A stretch of DNA of 32,917 nt from Lacticaseibacillus pantheris DSM 15945 = JCM 12539 = NBRC 106106 (GCF_001311175.1 NZ_BBAI01000026.1:1-32917), one strand, 5' to 3'; counted from the stretch's first letter, positions 1-8,239 are shown. Notes: generated from the letters alone by a model not told the origin. Numbers and translations are program-made.

Positions 1-104
1 TTCTCAAGCTCAATTATCCGTGGAGGCCGGAACGGCCGGAGCGTGCGGGTGAAGCAAGCCACGGCGGAAGGCACGTAAGCCGCAACTCCCAACCCTGTCC
101 GCAT
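1..104. repeat. Right half of a dispersed folded repeat element
   Basis: This stretch matches 4586-4690 at most positions, including the AGCGTGCGGGTG and GCAAGCCACGGCGGA blocks. A small hairpin at 25-37 (GGCCG, loop GAA, CGGCC) corresponds to GGACG-GAA-CGTCC at 4611-4623. One stem pair has changed on both sides, which supports a conserved fold. The left half of the element would lie before the window start. No protein is encoded; whether it acts as RNA or DNA is unknown. Confidence 0.7.
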
Positions 105-264
105 GTTCTTACCACATTGCACAGTCACGTTGCATTGTGATGTTTTTGCGAAAAAGCAATAAAAATACCGTTACAAGCAGTCATGCCGCGCTGGTTTACG
201 TTATACTATGTCTATCAGTGTTACAGGAATGTAACAATTAGCGGTTTCAGAAAGGAAGAACAGC

Positions 265-1755
265 ATGCAGGTACACACGCTGACTAATATTCTCGCTGTC
301 GGGCCCACGGATCGGGACCGGCTGCACCAAGCCGCCATGGATATCACCATGGTGACCGCCAACACCCGGGAGGTACGTCCGGGTGCATGCTTCGTCGCCA
401 TTGCCGGCGCCAACTTTGATGGTCACGACCACCTCGATGAAGTGTTTGCCGCCGGGGCCGCGATGGCCGTGGTTGAGCGCGCCGTGACGTACCAGGGCCA
501 AGGGCTCGTTGTAACGGTGCCGGACACCCACAAGGCGCTGGCTGAACTTGCCGCCACGTTTAACGGCAACCCTAGTCGTGACCTCAACGTCATCGGGGTG
601 ACCGGGACGAACGGTAAGACGACCGTCACCCACCTCATTAGCAAGATTCTCGGCGATAACGGCATGAACACGGGGATTATGGGGACGCTTTACAACAAAG
701 TTGGTGACGAAAAGCTGCCGACGGTGAATACCACCTCCGATGCCAACACCATGCAACGGGTGCTGGCGGCTATGCGCGACGCGGGTAACGCGGCCGCGGC
801 CATTGAGGTATCGTCGATTGCGCTCGATCAGGGCCGCAACTGGGGAACCGACTTTGACACTGCGGTTTTCACTAACCTGACCGAGGATCACCTGGACTAC
901 CACAAGACCATGGCGGCCTACTTTGCGGCCAAAAGTTTGCTGTTCAGCGAGCTTGGGAGCGGTATGAGCCACAACGGTCGCAGCAAAACGGCTGTGATTA
1001 ATACGGACGATCCGGCGGGGGCCAAGCTGGTGGCGATTGCTGACCACACGGTGGCTAACGTCATCACGTACGGCGTGGACCAGGCGGCAACGGTACGGGC
1101 AACCGATATCGAAACCACCAACCACGGGACGCGGTTCAACCTGCAGTTTTACGGGCAGACCTACCCGGTACACATGCACCTGGTTGGCGAATTTAACGTG
1201 TACAACGTCCTCGCTGCCTTTGGCGCGGCGTACGGTCAGGGCATTGCGGTGCCTGACATTATTGCCAGCATCGAGTCGGCAACCGGCGTGCCCGGGCGCT
1301 TCCAGCCGGTGCCGAACAACAAAGACGTGGTGGTGCTCGTGGATTACGCGCACACGCCGGATGGGCTGGAGAACGTCCTGGCGACCATCCGCAAGTTCGC
1401 CAAGCAACGCATTTTCTGTGTGGTGGGCGCCGGTGGTGACCGGGACAACAACAAGCGCCATATTATGGGTGAAATCGCGGTGCGTTTGTCCACTGATCCC
1501 GTTTTCACTTCCGACAATCCACGCACGGAGGACCCAGATAGTATCCTCGACATGGTGGTGAGCGCGGTTCCTGCAGGCAGTTACCAGCGGTTCACGGACC
1601 GGCGGACGGCTATCCAGTATGCCATTAAGGCCGCCAAGCCGGGGGATGTCGTGCTTATTGCCGGTAAGGGTCACGAAGATTACCAGATTATCGGTCACAC
1701 GAAGCACCACTTTGACGATTTTGAAGAGGCCACAAAGGCACTCAACGCGAAGTAA
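265..1755 (+). CDS. murE: UDP-N-acetylmuramoyl-tripeptide synthetase MurE, probably meso-diaminopimelate-adding
   Basis: MurE is the cytoplasmic Mur ligase that adds the third residue of the peptidoglycan stem peptide to UDP-MurNAc-L-Ala-D-Glu, using ATP. The 496-residue protein has the usual family length. Visible motifs are the ATP-binding GTNGKTT at residues 114-120, the lysine normally carbamylated in AAKSLLF near residue 223, and DNPR at 417-420. DNPR is the known signature of enzymes adding meso-diaminopimelate rather than L-lysine, so the mDAP assignment is an inference from that motif. The ATG start follows AAAGGAAG with a spacing of about 7 bases, and a TATACT box lies at 202-207. 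The gene stands alone rather than inside a dcw cluster, which is common in lactobacilli. Confidence 0.95.
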   Translation: MQVHTLTNILAVGPTDRDRLHQAAMDITMVTANTREVRPGACFVAIAGANFDGHDHLDEVFAAGAAMAVVERAVTYQGQGLVVTVPDTHKALAELAATFNGNPSRDLNVIGVTGTNGKTTVTHLISKILGDNGMNTGIMGTLYNKVGDEKLPTVNTTSDANTMQRVLAAMRDAGNAAAAIEVSSIALDQGRNWGTDFDTAVFTNLTEDHLDYHKTMAAYFAAKSLLFSELGSGMSHNGRSKTAVINTDDPAGAKLVAIADHTVANVITYGVDQAATVRATDIETTNHGTRFNLQFYGQTYPVHMHLVGEFNVYNVLAAFGAAYGQGIAVPDIIASIESATGVPGRFQPVPNNKDVVVLVDYAHTPDGLENVLATIRKFAKQRIFCVVGAGGDRDNNKRHIMGEIAVRLSTDPVFTSDNPRTEDPDSILDMVVSAVPAGSYQRFTDRRTAIQYAIKAAKPGDVVLIAGKGHEDYQIIGHTKHHFDDFEEATKALNAK

Positions 1756-1833
1756 AGCAGTACGGTGACCACCGCTGCTTTGATTTAACGACAAAAAGTC
1801 CCAATTTGGTCATATTTTAACGGCAAAGTCGCA

Positions 1834-1880
1834 AAATGAGCCCGCTAAACTGTCTTTATTAACAGTTTGGGGGCTCATTT
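1834..1880 (+). terminator. Long inverted repeat between murE and the next gene
   Basis: AAATGAGCCC (1834-1843) pairs perfectly with GGGCTCATTT (1871-1880), and AAACTG (1846-1851) pairs with CAGTTT (1863-1868). A T-rich stretch follows. It can serve as the murE terminator. The G-run in its 3' arm is also the only Shine-Dalgarno-like sequence for the TTG start at 1884, so the hairpin could mask that site. Confidence 0.6.
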
Positions 1881-1883
1881 ATT

Positions 1884-2870
1884 TTGCGGAAACATGTAAG
1901 TAATCACCAGCGTGAGCGGTACGTTGCGGCGATCGTTGTCATTTTTGGTGCAATGGCCGTGGCGTTGCTGTGCTGGCGGGCGGCCGGGGACACTACTGGC
2001 AATGGGCAACACGCCCAGGCGGCCACCAGTTCGTCGGCGAGCACCGATAGCGCAACCACGGCCGCGAACAAGAAACGGAGTATTATTCAGGAAAACCTAC
2101 AAAATTATCTGGATAAGGTTACGGCTGACGGCGACGCCAGCGTCAGCTTTTACAGTCTGGACGCCACCAGTGGTAGCAGCGCTGACAGTACGACGGACCA
2201 ATTAACGTATGGTGACGGTCAGATTGTGGCCGACAGTAACGCCACTACTACCGCGACTTCGGCCAGTACATATAAATTGTTTATCGCGGCGTACTTATTT
2301 CACCTACACCAGGAAGGCAAATTCAGCTGGACGACTGCCAACAAGAGTGGCTTTTACCAGATGGTCGTGAATTCCAGCAATACCTTTCCGGAAGAGATTC
2401 TCGCCGAGTATGGTGCCGACAGCATCAATGCCTTCATCAAGAGCCAAGGGTGGAGCAGTCCGGTCTTTCACGACGGTGACGAGGCGGCCAGCACCACGAG
2501 TCAGAGTCTCCGCAAAGTGTTACAGGCTTTGAACGCGGGCACGGGGGTCTTCAGTGATAGCAGCGACCGTAGCTACTTGTTGGGCCTGATGCAAAAGCAG
2601 GTTTACCGGTCAGGCATCCCGGCAGGCGTGGCGTCAGTGGATAGCGGGGCCACGGTGGCCGATAAGGTGGGCTTCCTGGATGACGTTAACAATGATGCGG
2701 CGATTGTGACCACCAGTGATGGGCACAAATACATCTTGGTAATTATGACGCACGGGCACAACCAGACCACCCTCGACTTCAGCCGGATTAAGACGATTGC
2801 GGTCAAGGTTCAGCAAATTGTGTACGGTAGCGATGCGGGCACCAAAGTGGTCAGTTATAGCGCTGATTAA
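1884..2870 (+). CDS. Secreted or membrane-anchored serine hydrolase of the class A beta-lactamase-like fold
   Basis: The 328-residue product has a basic N-terminus, one hydrophobic segment at residues 13-31 (signal or anchor) and a Ser/Thr/Ala-rich linker to about residue 65. A domain resembling the beta-lactamase2/penicillin-binding fold follows. The expected motifs are present: S-x-x-K as STYK at residues 128-131, S-x-N as SSN at 164-166, and a K-V-G variant of the KTG motif at 262-264. Such proteins act outside the cell on peptidoglycan or related substrates; no specific substrate can be read here. The start is a TTG immediately after a hairpin (1834-1880) that contains its G-rich ribosome-binding sequence. 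True beta-lactamase activity is not implied. Confidence 0.75.
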   Translation: MRKHVSNHQRERYVAAIVVIFGAMAVALLCWRAAGDTTGNGQHAQAATSSSASTDSATTAANKKRSIIQENLQNYLDKVTADGDASVSFYSLDATSGSSADSTTDQLTYGDGQIVADSNATTTATSASTYKLFIAAYLFHLHQEGKFSWTTANKSGFYQMVVNSSNTFPEEILAEYGADSINAFIKSQGWSSPVFHDGDEAASTTSQSLRKVLQALNAGTGVFSDSSDRSYLLGLMQKQVYRSGIPAGVASVDSGATVADKVGFLDDVNNDAAIVTTSDGHKYILVIMTHGHNQTTLDFSRIKTIAVKVQQIVYGSDAGTKVVSYSAD

Positions 2871-2882
2871 TCGCGCCGAAGT

Positions 2883-2926
2883 AAAACGCACACCACATTC
2901 TGCAAAGAGAACGCGGTGCGCGTTTT
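2883..2926. terminator. Bidirectional terminator between convergent genes
   Basis: AAAACGCACACC (2883-2894) pairs with GGTGCGCGTTTT (2915-2926) with one mismatch. Each arm ends in A or T runs, so the hairpin can stop transcription from both the serine hydrolase and the convergent epimerase gene. Confidence 0.75.
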
Positions 2927-2935
2927 GCGTGACGC

Positions 2936-3811
2936 TTAGTTCAGCGTGAGGTCGTAGCCAAACGCTGAAGTGCCGCCAGGGGCGACGGTAGTGTTACCCG
3001 CTTTCTGGTACCAGTCAGTAGGGGCACCGGCCACGTCGGGCAGCCCGTGGAACGGTTCAACGCAGACGAACGGTGCGTTTTTGTGCTCCGGGCTCCACAG
3101 AGTCAGGTAGGGGAAGTCCGCCAGGTTGATGGTGACCCGGTAGCTCCCGTCGTTAGCGGCCAAAGTAGCGCTGGTGGCCTCGGGTGCATTGATGATAATC
3201 AGGCCATCGTCAAGCAGTTCGTGACTTAATGGAATCGCGGCCCCATCGGATTCAGCGAATGGCTCCACGGCCCCGTTGCGGAACGGTACGGGGCCAATAC
3301 CAAACTTGGTGAGCGGCGTATTTGCGCCGGTCAGCGTGACCGTGTAGTGGCCGAGTGGCTGTTCTAGCGCAAAGCCAGGATGTGAACCCAGCGCGAACGG
3401 CATTGGGTGCGCAGAAGCATTGGTGACGTGGTACTGCACCTGCAGGCCGGTTTCCGTCAACGTATAGGTGACGGATAGCGCAAAGTCAAACGGGTACAGC
3501 GCCTTGGTCTCGGCGTTAGCGTGCAGGGTCAGGATGACGGTTTCATCGCTACTTTGCTGGACATCGTCGAATTCAAAGTCGCGCGCGAAGCCGTGTTGAC
3601 GCATGGGGAAGGTCTGGCCGTCGACTAAGTAGTGGTCGTCGTTGGAGCGGCCGATGGCAGGAAACAGGATGGGCGCGTGGCGGCCCCAGAACTTACCGGT
3701 AGTGTCGGACCAGATGTACTCGCGGCCGTTGGAGCGGCGGGTGAGTGTGGTGAGTTCGGCACCGAGTGGATTGATGGTGGCGGTGAATTGTGCGTTGGAG
3801 AGAGTGATCAA
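2936..3811 (-). CDS. Aldose 1-epimerase family protein (LacX/galactose-mutarotase-like)
   Basis: The 291-residue protein belongs to the aldose 1-epimerase-like sugar-binding beta-sandwich family. Recognisable family stretches are PLGAELTTL near the N-terminus, the ILFPAIGR and MRQHGFARD blocks with candidate sugar-binding Arg and His, the central LGSHPGFAL motif, and VCVEPFHGLPD near the C-terminus with a likely catalytic Glu. Members interconvert sugar anomers or hexose-6-phosphates; the exact sugar is not evident. The start is TTG, chosen because AGGAGG sits 8 bases upstream. It is a single gene divergent from the proBA region. A TATACT box lies upstream near 3905-3915 on the minus strand. 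Confidence 0.85.
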   Translation of the reverse strand: MITLSNAQFTATINPLGAELTTLTRRSNGREYIWSDTTGKFWGRHAPILFPAIGRSNDDHYLVDGQTFPMRQHGFARDFEFDDVQQSSDETVILTLHANAETKALYPFDFALSVTYTLTETGLQVQYHVTNASAHPMPFALGSHPGFALEQPLGHYTVTLTGANTPLTKFGIGPVPFRNGAVEPFAESDGAAIPLSHELLDDGLIIINAPEATSATLAANDGSYRVTINLADFPYLTLWSPEHKNAPFVCVEPFHGLPDVAGAPTDWYQKAGNTTVAPGGTSAFGYDLTLN

Positions 3812-4035
3812 GAAGGCTACCTCCTCAGGTATGGTGGTGCGCGAATTACCCCAGTCCGGGCACCAAGCTGTTAGCGGCGTCTCCTTGGAATAAAACCAAA
3901 CATCTATAGTATATGTTATGGGGCGGGAAAAGTTTAGTGGAAATTGGGAGCGCGTACATTTTTATGGGGGTGTGTCCGAATTGAACTGATGTGGCACCTA
4001 CCCACAGGTATTGGTTATCACGATATGGTGGAGGA

Positions 4036-4284
4036 GGTTGGATGGGCGGCGCGGTGAGCGGAGGCGTGTGGGGTCGGAATGGTGGCCACTGCCGGGGTGT
4101 AACGTTCTTACGGCTTTAGCCGTTAGAACGCGACGACTTCTGAAACTGACCGGTGGGTTTCCGGGCAGGTTCAGAATCGCGGCGGAAACCCGCTTGTACT
4201 TGGCGGGTTGGAGCCTTCGCCCTAGCAGTGGTCACCATGGAGTACCCCACGTAAGCCGTAGCTCACCGCGCCGCTCACCCAACC
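4036..4284 (+). other. Large multi-branched folded element of unknown function
   Basis: A 24-base outer stem pairs 4036-4059 with 4261-4284 (22 Watson-Crick pairs, one G.U, one mismatch). Inside it, 4068-4074 pairs with 4244-4250, and 4079-4092 pairs with 4225-4238. The centre has a hairpin (4104-4114 with 4119-4129) and several mutually exclusive pairings: GGGTTTCCG with CGGAAACCC, and AACCCGC with GCGGGTT around a loop ending in GTACTTG. No convincing gene lies in it. The nested stems suggest a structured RNA or a mobile folded repeat. Strand is arbitrary. Confidence 0.6.
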
Positions 4285-4316
4285 AGAAATACCGCCCCGT
4301 GACAACCAGCTACTTG

Positions 4317-4352
4317 GCGTTAGGCACCATACCGACCGACGCGGCCTAACGC
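4317..4352. terminator. Perfect 9 bp inverted repeat, terminator-like
   Basis: GCGTTAGGC (4317-4325) pairs perfectly with GCCTAACGC (4344-4352), immediately after the large folded element. No long T-run follows, so termination is uncertain. Confidence 0.4.
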
Positions 4353-4469
4353 TACTGTAGTATCCATTTTTCCAGTTACGTTGCGTCAGTCACAAAAACA
4401 TCGTGTAGTTCGCGATGCCTGTTAGTGAATTCGCACGAGATATGGGTACCGTTTATCGAACTGACGGGT

Positions 4470-4692
4470 GCCGGCAAAGTGGTGGTGGGGTGGAGGCGTC
4501 GTGTCCGTAGACGTGGTTGCTGCGATCCCGTAGCGCTGTAAGAACGAAGTGACGTACAGCGGCAAATTATTGAGATTGAGTGCATTTCTCAAACTCAATA
4601 ATTCGTGGGAGGACGGAACGTCCGGAGCGTGCGGGTGTAGCAAGCCACGGCGGAGGGCACGAAAGCCGCAACCCCACCACCACTTTGCCAGC
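4470..4692. repeat. Complete copy of a long imperfect palindromic element
   Basis: The outer 22 bases (4470-4491 and 4671-4692) are inverted copies with one mismatch, and the centre forms another hairpin (around 4564-4605). The left half contains CGCTGTA/TACAGCG (4534-4540 and 4555-4561), and the right half contains GGACG-GAA-CGTCC (4611-4623). Related halves lie at 1-104 (right half) and 32736-32850 (left half). The stems show compensating changes between copies while loops such as AACGAAGTGAC are kept. The element ends about 27 bases before the proBA promoter. Confidence 0.75.
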
Positions 4693-4718
4693 ACAGCACG
4701 ACTCGGTCCACAACCCGC

Positions 4719-4747
4719 TTGACAAAAGTAAGCCGGCAGACTATGAT
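4719..4747 (+). promoter_or_regulatory. Promoter of proBA
   Basis: A perfect -35 TTGACA (4719-4724) and a -10 TATGAT (4742-4747) are separated by 17 bases. Transcription would begin near 4754, about 225 bases before proB, leaving room for the T-box leader. Confidence 0.85.
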
Positions 4748-4754
4748 AACGTCA

Positions 4755-4950
4755 GCATCGGGCGAGCCGCCCGCCCCCCAGTCATAGTAGTGCCTCACAG
4801 GAAGAACGGTCGCCGACTGCAAGCCGTTCAGCGCGCACGAATCCAAGCTAGGGTGAACAAGTTAATATAGTAATTAAAAGAGTGAAGCGTTGCTTCGAAC
4901 GAGGATGGTACCGCCCGGTAAGGGTGCCTCGGTCGGGCAGCGCTTTTTGT
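4755..4950 (+). promoter_or_regulatory. T-box leader of proBA with antiterminator and terminator
   Basis: GAGGATGGTACCGCCC near 4900-4915 matches the T-box consensus AGGGTGGNACCGCG. It is preceded by a GAAGC-GTT-GCTTC stem III hairpin. A terminator follows, with GCCCG pairing with CGGGC before a T5 run at 4944-4948. The CGAGG around the T-box can instead pair with CCTCG as antiterminator. The TGGT bulge fits a tRNA whose 3' end is ACCA, as in tRNA-Pro. T-boxes on proBA are known in Firmicutes and let uncharged tRNA-Pro switch on proline synthesis. I could not assign the specifier codon with confidence. Confidence 0.75.
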
Positions 4951-4978
4951 CACAAGACGGTATGTGGAGGACGGAACC

Positions 4979-5813
4979 ATGATGGCACAGACGCGTACAA
5001 AACGGGTAGTAGTTAAAATCGGCACGAGTAGCCTCATCTACCCGGACGGCAAAGTGAATTTACAAACGATTGACCGCTTGGCGTACGCCCTGTCGGCTTT
5101 GCAGAACCAGGGGTGCGAGGTCCTGTTAGTTTCTTCTGGCGCAATTGGTGTTGGCTGGATCTCATGGGGCAACACGACCGGCCCGCGGCCATCGCCGGGC
5201 AACAGGCGTTAGCGCCATCGGCCAATCGCAACTGATGTCGCTGTACACGCGGCGGTTCACCGATTACGGGTCGATGGTCGGACAGCTGTTGTTGACCTAC
5301 GACGTCTTTGACTACCCCGTCAGCCGGATTCACGTGCTCGACACGATTGAGGCGCTGCTCGCCCAAAGTATCATCCCCGTCATCAACGAAAATGACTCGG
5401 TCGCTACGGACGAGATGGATCACCGCACCACCTTTGGCGATAACGACCAGCTGTCCGCGCTCGTTGCCCGCCAGGTGGACGCCGACGTGCTGATCGTCAT
5501 GTCGGATATTGACGGCCTCTACAACGTGGACCCGCGCAAGTATGCCGACGCACACCTGCTGCACCACGTGACGCGGGTGACGGACGCCATCCTGGCTGGC
5601 GCTAGCGGGAGCTCTACACGCTTTGGTACTGGCGGGATGGTCACCAAGCTGAAGGCGGCGAACACGATGATTGAGGCGGGCAAAGAAATGGTGTTGGTCA
5701 ACGGCGCGGATCCACGCGTCGTGCTCCGCGTGATGGCCGGCGAGGATATCGGCACCCGTTTCTGTCCCGCCAGCATGATGCCGGGCAACGAGCAGGCGAC
5801 TTTGCGACACTAA
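4979..5813 (+). pseudogene. proB: Glutamate 5-kinase (frameshifted twice)
   Basis: ProB phosphorylates L-glutamate to gamma-glutamyl phosphate, the first step of proline synthesis. The ATG has GGAGG 8 bases upstream. The N-terminal part reads [10 protein letters not shown] and [11 protein letters not shown]. The C-terminal part reads AIGQSQLMSLY, PVINENDSVAT, FGDNDQLSA, DIDGLY and GTGGMVTKLKAA, all typical of the amino acid kinase fold. The reading frame shifts near 5155 (GGCTGG where GGCCTGG is expected) and again near 5213 (GCGCC where GCGGCC is expected). Between them the third frame encodes the missing [20 protein letters not shown]. The total length fits lactobacillar ProB without a PUA domain. 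Two single-base losses in doubled bases suggest sequencing error as readily as a true pseudogene. Confidence 0.9.
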
Positions 5814-5831
5814 CCCATAGGAGGAAAGCTC

Positions 5832-7085
5832 ATGGACATGGTACAGACAAACGATTTGCAGGCAATGGGCCGGGCAGCCAAAGCCGCGGCGGCAATCTTG
5901 GCGCAGCTCCCTGACCCCGACAAACAGCACGCCCTGAACGTGATGGCGGATGCCCTCGTGTCAGCGACGGACGCGATTATGGCGGCCAATAAGCAAGATC
6001 TGGATGGGGCCACCATTGACCCACGGTTCGTGGACCGGCTACGGTTGACGCCGGAACGGATTCAGGACATGGCCGACGGTTTGCAGCAGGTTGCCCAACT
6101 CAAGGACCCGACGGCGCAGATTGACCGTGGTTGGGTGACTGAGGACGGGCTCACCATCACCCAGCGGCGTGTACCGTTGGGCGTGGTGGCCATGATTTAC
6201 GAGGCACGGCCGAACGTGACGGTGGACGCGGCGGGCCTGGCTTTCAAGAGCGGCAACGCGGTCATCCTGCGTGGGGGCAAAGAGGCGTTGAACAGCAACC
6301 GCGCCCTCGCCACGACTTTGCGTGATGCACTGGTCAGCGTCGATTTACCGGCGGATGCGGTCCAGCTCATTACCGACCCCAGCCACGAATTGGCGAACGA
6401 ACTGATGCACCTCAACCAGTACGTGGACGTTCTCATTCCACGTGGCGGGGCTGGCCTGATTCGTGCGGTTGTGCAAACGGCTACCGTCCCCGTCATTGAA
6501 ACGGGTGCCGGTAATTGTCATATCTACGTGGACGATGCGGCTGACCTAGAAATGGCGCGCAAAATTGTGGTGAACGCTAAGGTCCAGCGGCCATCGGTAT
6601 GTAACGCGGCGGAGAAACTGCTGATCAATGCCAAAGTGGCGGAGGCGTACCTGCCAACTTTGGCCGCCGACCTCCGCGCGCACGGTGTGGAATTGCGTGG
6701 GGATGAACGGGCGCGGGCCATCGTGCCAGACATGGTGGTCGCCACGGATGAAGATTGGGACACGGAATACAACGATCTGATTTTGGCGGTCAAAGTGGTG
6801 GATGATGTGGACGCCGCGATTGCGCACATTAATGCGCACAACACGAAGCACTCGGAAGTCATCATTACGAACGATTTGGCGCACAGCCGGCGGTTCCAGG
6901 ATCTGGTGGACGCGGCCTGTGTGTACGTGAACGCGTCGACCCGCTTCACCGACGGCTTCATGTTCGGCTTTGGGGCGGAAATCGGTATTAGCACCCAGAA
7001 GCTGCACGCGCGTGGACCAATGGGCTTGAGTGCCCTGACGACCACGAAGTACGAGATTAATGGAAACGGACAGGTGCGCAAGTAG
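5832..7085 (+). CDS. proA: Glutamate-5-semialdehyde dehydrogenase (gamma-glutamyl phosphate reductase)
   Basis: ProA reduces gamma-glutamyl phosphate with NADPH to glutamate semialdehyde, which cyclises spontaneously toward proline. The 417-residue protein is full length. The catalytic cysteine is C257 in QRPSVCNAAE, and further family blocks are VPLGVVAMIYEARPNVT, LRGGKEALNSN and GAGNCHIYVD. The ATG is preceded by TAGGAGGAAAG. It lies 18 bases after proB and is co-transcribed under the same T-box. This gene is intact while its partner proB is frameshifted. Confidence 0.96.
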   Translation: MDMVQTNDLQAMGRAAKAAAAILAQLPDPDKQHALNVMADALVSATDAIMAANKQDLDGATIDPRFVDRLRLTPERIQDMADGLQQVAQLKDPTAQIDRGWVTEDGLTITQRRVPLGVVAMIYEARPNVTVDAAGLAFKSGNAVILRGGKEALNSNRALATTLRDALVSVDLPADAVQLITDPSHELANELMHLNQYVDVLIPRGGAGLIRAVVQTATVPVIETGAGNCHIYVDDAADLEMARKIVVNAKVQRPSVCNAAEKLLINAKVAEAYLPTLAADLRAHGVELRGDERARAIVPDMVVATDEDWDTEYNDLILAVKVVDDVDAAIAHINAHNTKHSEVIITNDLAHSRRFQDLVDAACVYVNASTRFTDGFMFGFGAEIGISTQKLHARGPMGLSALTTTKYEINGNGQVRK

Positions 7086-7132
7086 AGCATATTGGTATTC
7101 AGGTGTAATTATTAGGTGAGGGGGATTTGATC

Positions 7133-7774
7133 ATGGATCAAAATAGCATCTTGGTGCAGCGTCATTCAGCGCGAGCGTTTGAGGACAAAGCAATTCCGGT
7201 GGACGTGATCAAGGATATCGTGCGTGAGGCCGCGTTGGCCCCATCGTGGGAAAATTCACAGCCGTGGAAGGCGTACGTCGCGACCGGGGAAACCGTTAAG
7301 CGCATCCGGGCGAGTCACTTTGACCTGGCCAGCAAGGGTACGAAGAGTTGGACGGAGGTTGTGCCACCCCAAAGTTGGTCGGCGTACACGCAGGGCAACA
7401 TTGACCAGTGGTTGGTCGCAACCAAACAATCTTTGGGTGATGCCACACCGGAACTTTTTGAGGCCAATAAAAACCTGTTCAACGCGCCTGCCATTGTCTA
7501 CATCACGATTCCTAAGGACGCATCACACTATTCGGCGTACGATGCCGGGGCGTTTGGGTACGGCTTACTGTTGGCGGCTCAGGAACACGGCCTACGCGGA
7601 ATTCCCGCGTACGAGTTTATTCGTCATCCAGCTGAGGTCCGGGCGCAGATTGATATTCCCGAAGATGAGTCGTTGATGATGGGGGTCGCACTCGGCTTTG
7701 CAAAGGATAATCGGTTGAACTCGTTGAGAACCGAGCGGAATGATTTGGGTACGATTTTGAGGATTGCGGACTGA
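7133..7774 (+). CDS. Nitroreductase family protein
   Basis: The product of 213 residues is an FMN-dependent nitroreductase-like oxidoreductase. The N-terminal QRHSARAFEDKAIP block and APSWENSQPWKAYV (flavin-binding Arg and Ser/Asn region) are typical, as is the C-terminal GVALGFAKDN. The start at 7133 is preferred over the in-frame TTG at 7127 because the GAGGGGG ribosome-binding site is better spaced for it. The natural substrate is unknown. Confidence 0.85.
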   Translation: MDQNSILVQRHSARAFEDKAIPVDVIKDIVREAALAPSWENSQPWKAYVATGETVKRIRASHFDLASKGTKSWTEVVPPQSWSAYTQGNIDQWLVATKQSLGDATPELFEANKNLFNAPAIVYITIPKDASHYSAYDAGAFGYGLLLAAQEHGLRGIPAYEFIRHPAEVRAQIDIPEDESLMMGVALGFAKDNRLNSLRTERNDLGTILRIAD

Positions 7775-7885
7775 TAATACCATTTAGTTGGTTTATTGGA
7801 TGGCTACCCAGAATCTTTCCGAATCGGTGTGCCATAAGTTAGTGAGGACGCGTGCTTTCGTGCACGAATCATAATCAACTGTATT

Positions 7886-7924
7886 GCTAGTAGGCGCATT
7901 TGATGGCGTTTGCTAGCTTTTTTT
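7886..7924 (+). terminator. Intrinsic terminator
   Basis: GCTAG-TAG-GCGC pairs with GCG-TTT-GCTAGC around an 8-base loop, followed by a run of seven T. It separates the nitroreductase unit from the toxin-antitoxin operon. Confidence 0.75.
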
Positions 7925-7925
7925 A

Positions 7926-7963
7926 TTGGCTGGCTCTCAATGTACTTGTTTATACTGTGTATA
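7926..7963 (+). promoter_or_regulatory. Promoter and palindromic operator of the toxin-antitoxin operon
   Basis: A TATACT -10 box (7951-7956) lies downstream of a weak TTGGCT -35. The -10 is part of the palindrome TATAC-TGT-GTATA (7951-7963). A palindrome over the -10 is what autorepression by an AbrB-type antitoxin would need; this role is inferred. Confidence 0.5.
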
Positions 7964-7993
7964 TACCTCATACTTAAACCAGAGGTGGTAAGC

Positions 7994-8239
7994 ATGACCG
8001 ATAATCAAGGTATCAAACGGACAGTGGGCAAGGTGAACAACAGTTTGTATTTTACGATACCCGCGGATATTGTCGAACGGCTCAGATTAAGCAAAGGAGA
8101 ACGGTTAGCCGTATCCTTAGAGGACGGTGCAATAGTTGCGCGGCCCGAGCGTGAGGCTACTAGTGACGACGATTTGCGCCAAATTGACCAGGTGATTGAC
8201 CGTTACATGGATGCAATGAAGTATCTGGAGGACAAGTAG
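7994..8239 (+). CDS. AbrB/MazE-type antitoxin
   Basis: The 81-residue protein has an N-terminal swapped-hairpin DNA-binding region (GKVNNSLYFTIPADIVERLRLSKGE split over residues 9-33) as in SpoVT-AbrB/MazE proteins. An acidic, helical C-terminus (from about residue 50) would wrap the toxin. The start at 7994 follows AGAGGTGG with good spacing; longer in-frame reading adds only a hydrophobic leader of non-coding origin. Its stop codon is directly followed by the toxin ATG. It probably represses its own promoter. Confidence 0.8.
   Translation: MTDNQGIKRTVGKVNNSLYFTIPADIVERLRLSKGERLAVSLEDGAIVARPEREATSDDDLRQIDQVIDRYMDAMKYLEDK

Noticed and set aside
247..1794. A 515-codon minus-strand frame opposite murE
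   Set aside because: It is the antisense shadow of a GC-rich gene: the plus-strand frame encodes a complete MurE with all motifs, and the minus-strand product resembles nothing.
4011..4349. A 112-codon plus-strand frame before proBA
   Set aside because: It runs through the large folded element, the product is low-complexity Arg-rich sequence, and there is no ribosome-binding site.
5034..5930. A 298-codon minus-strand frame opposite proB
   Set aside because: It is a shadow frame. The plus strand encodes recognisable glutamate kinase in three adjoining frames.
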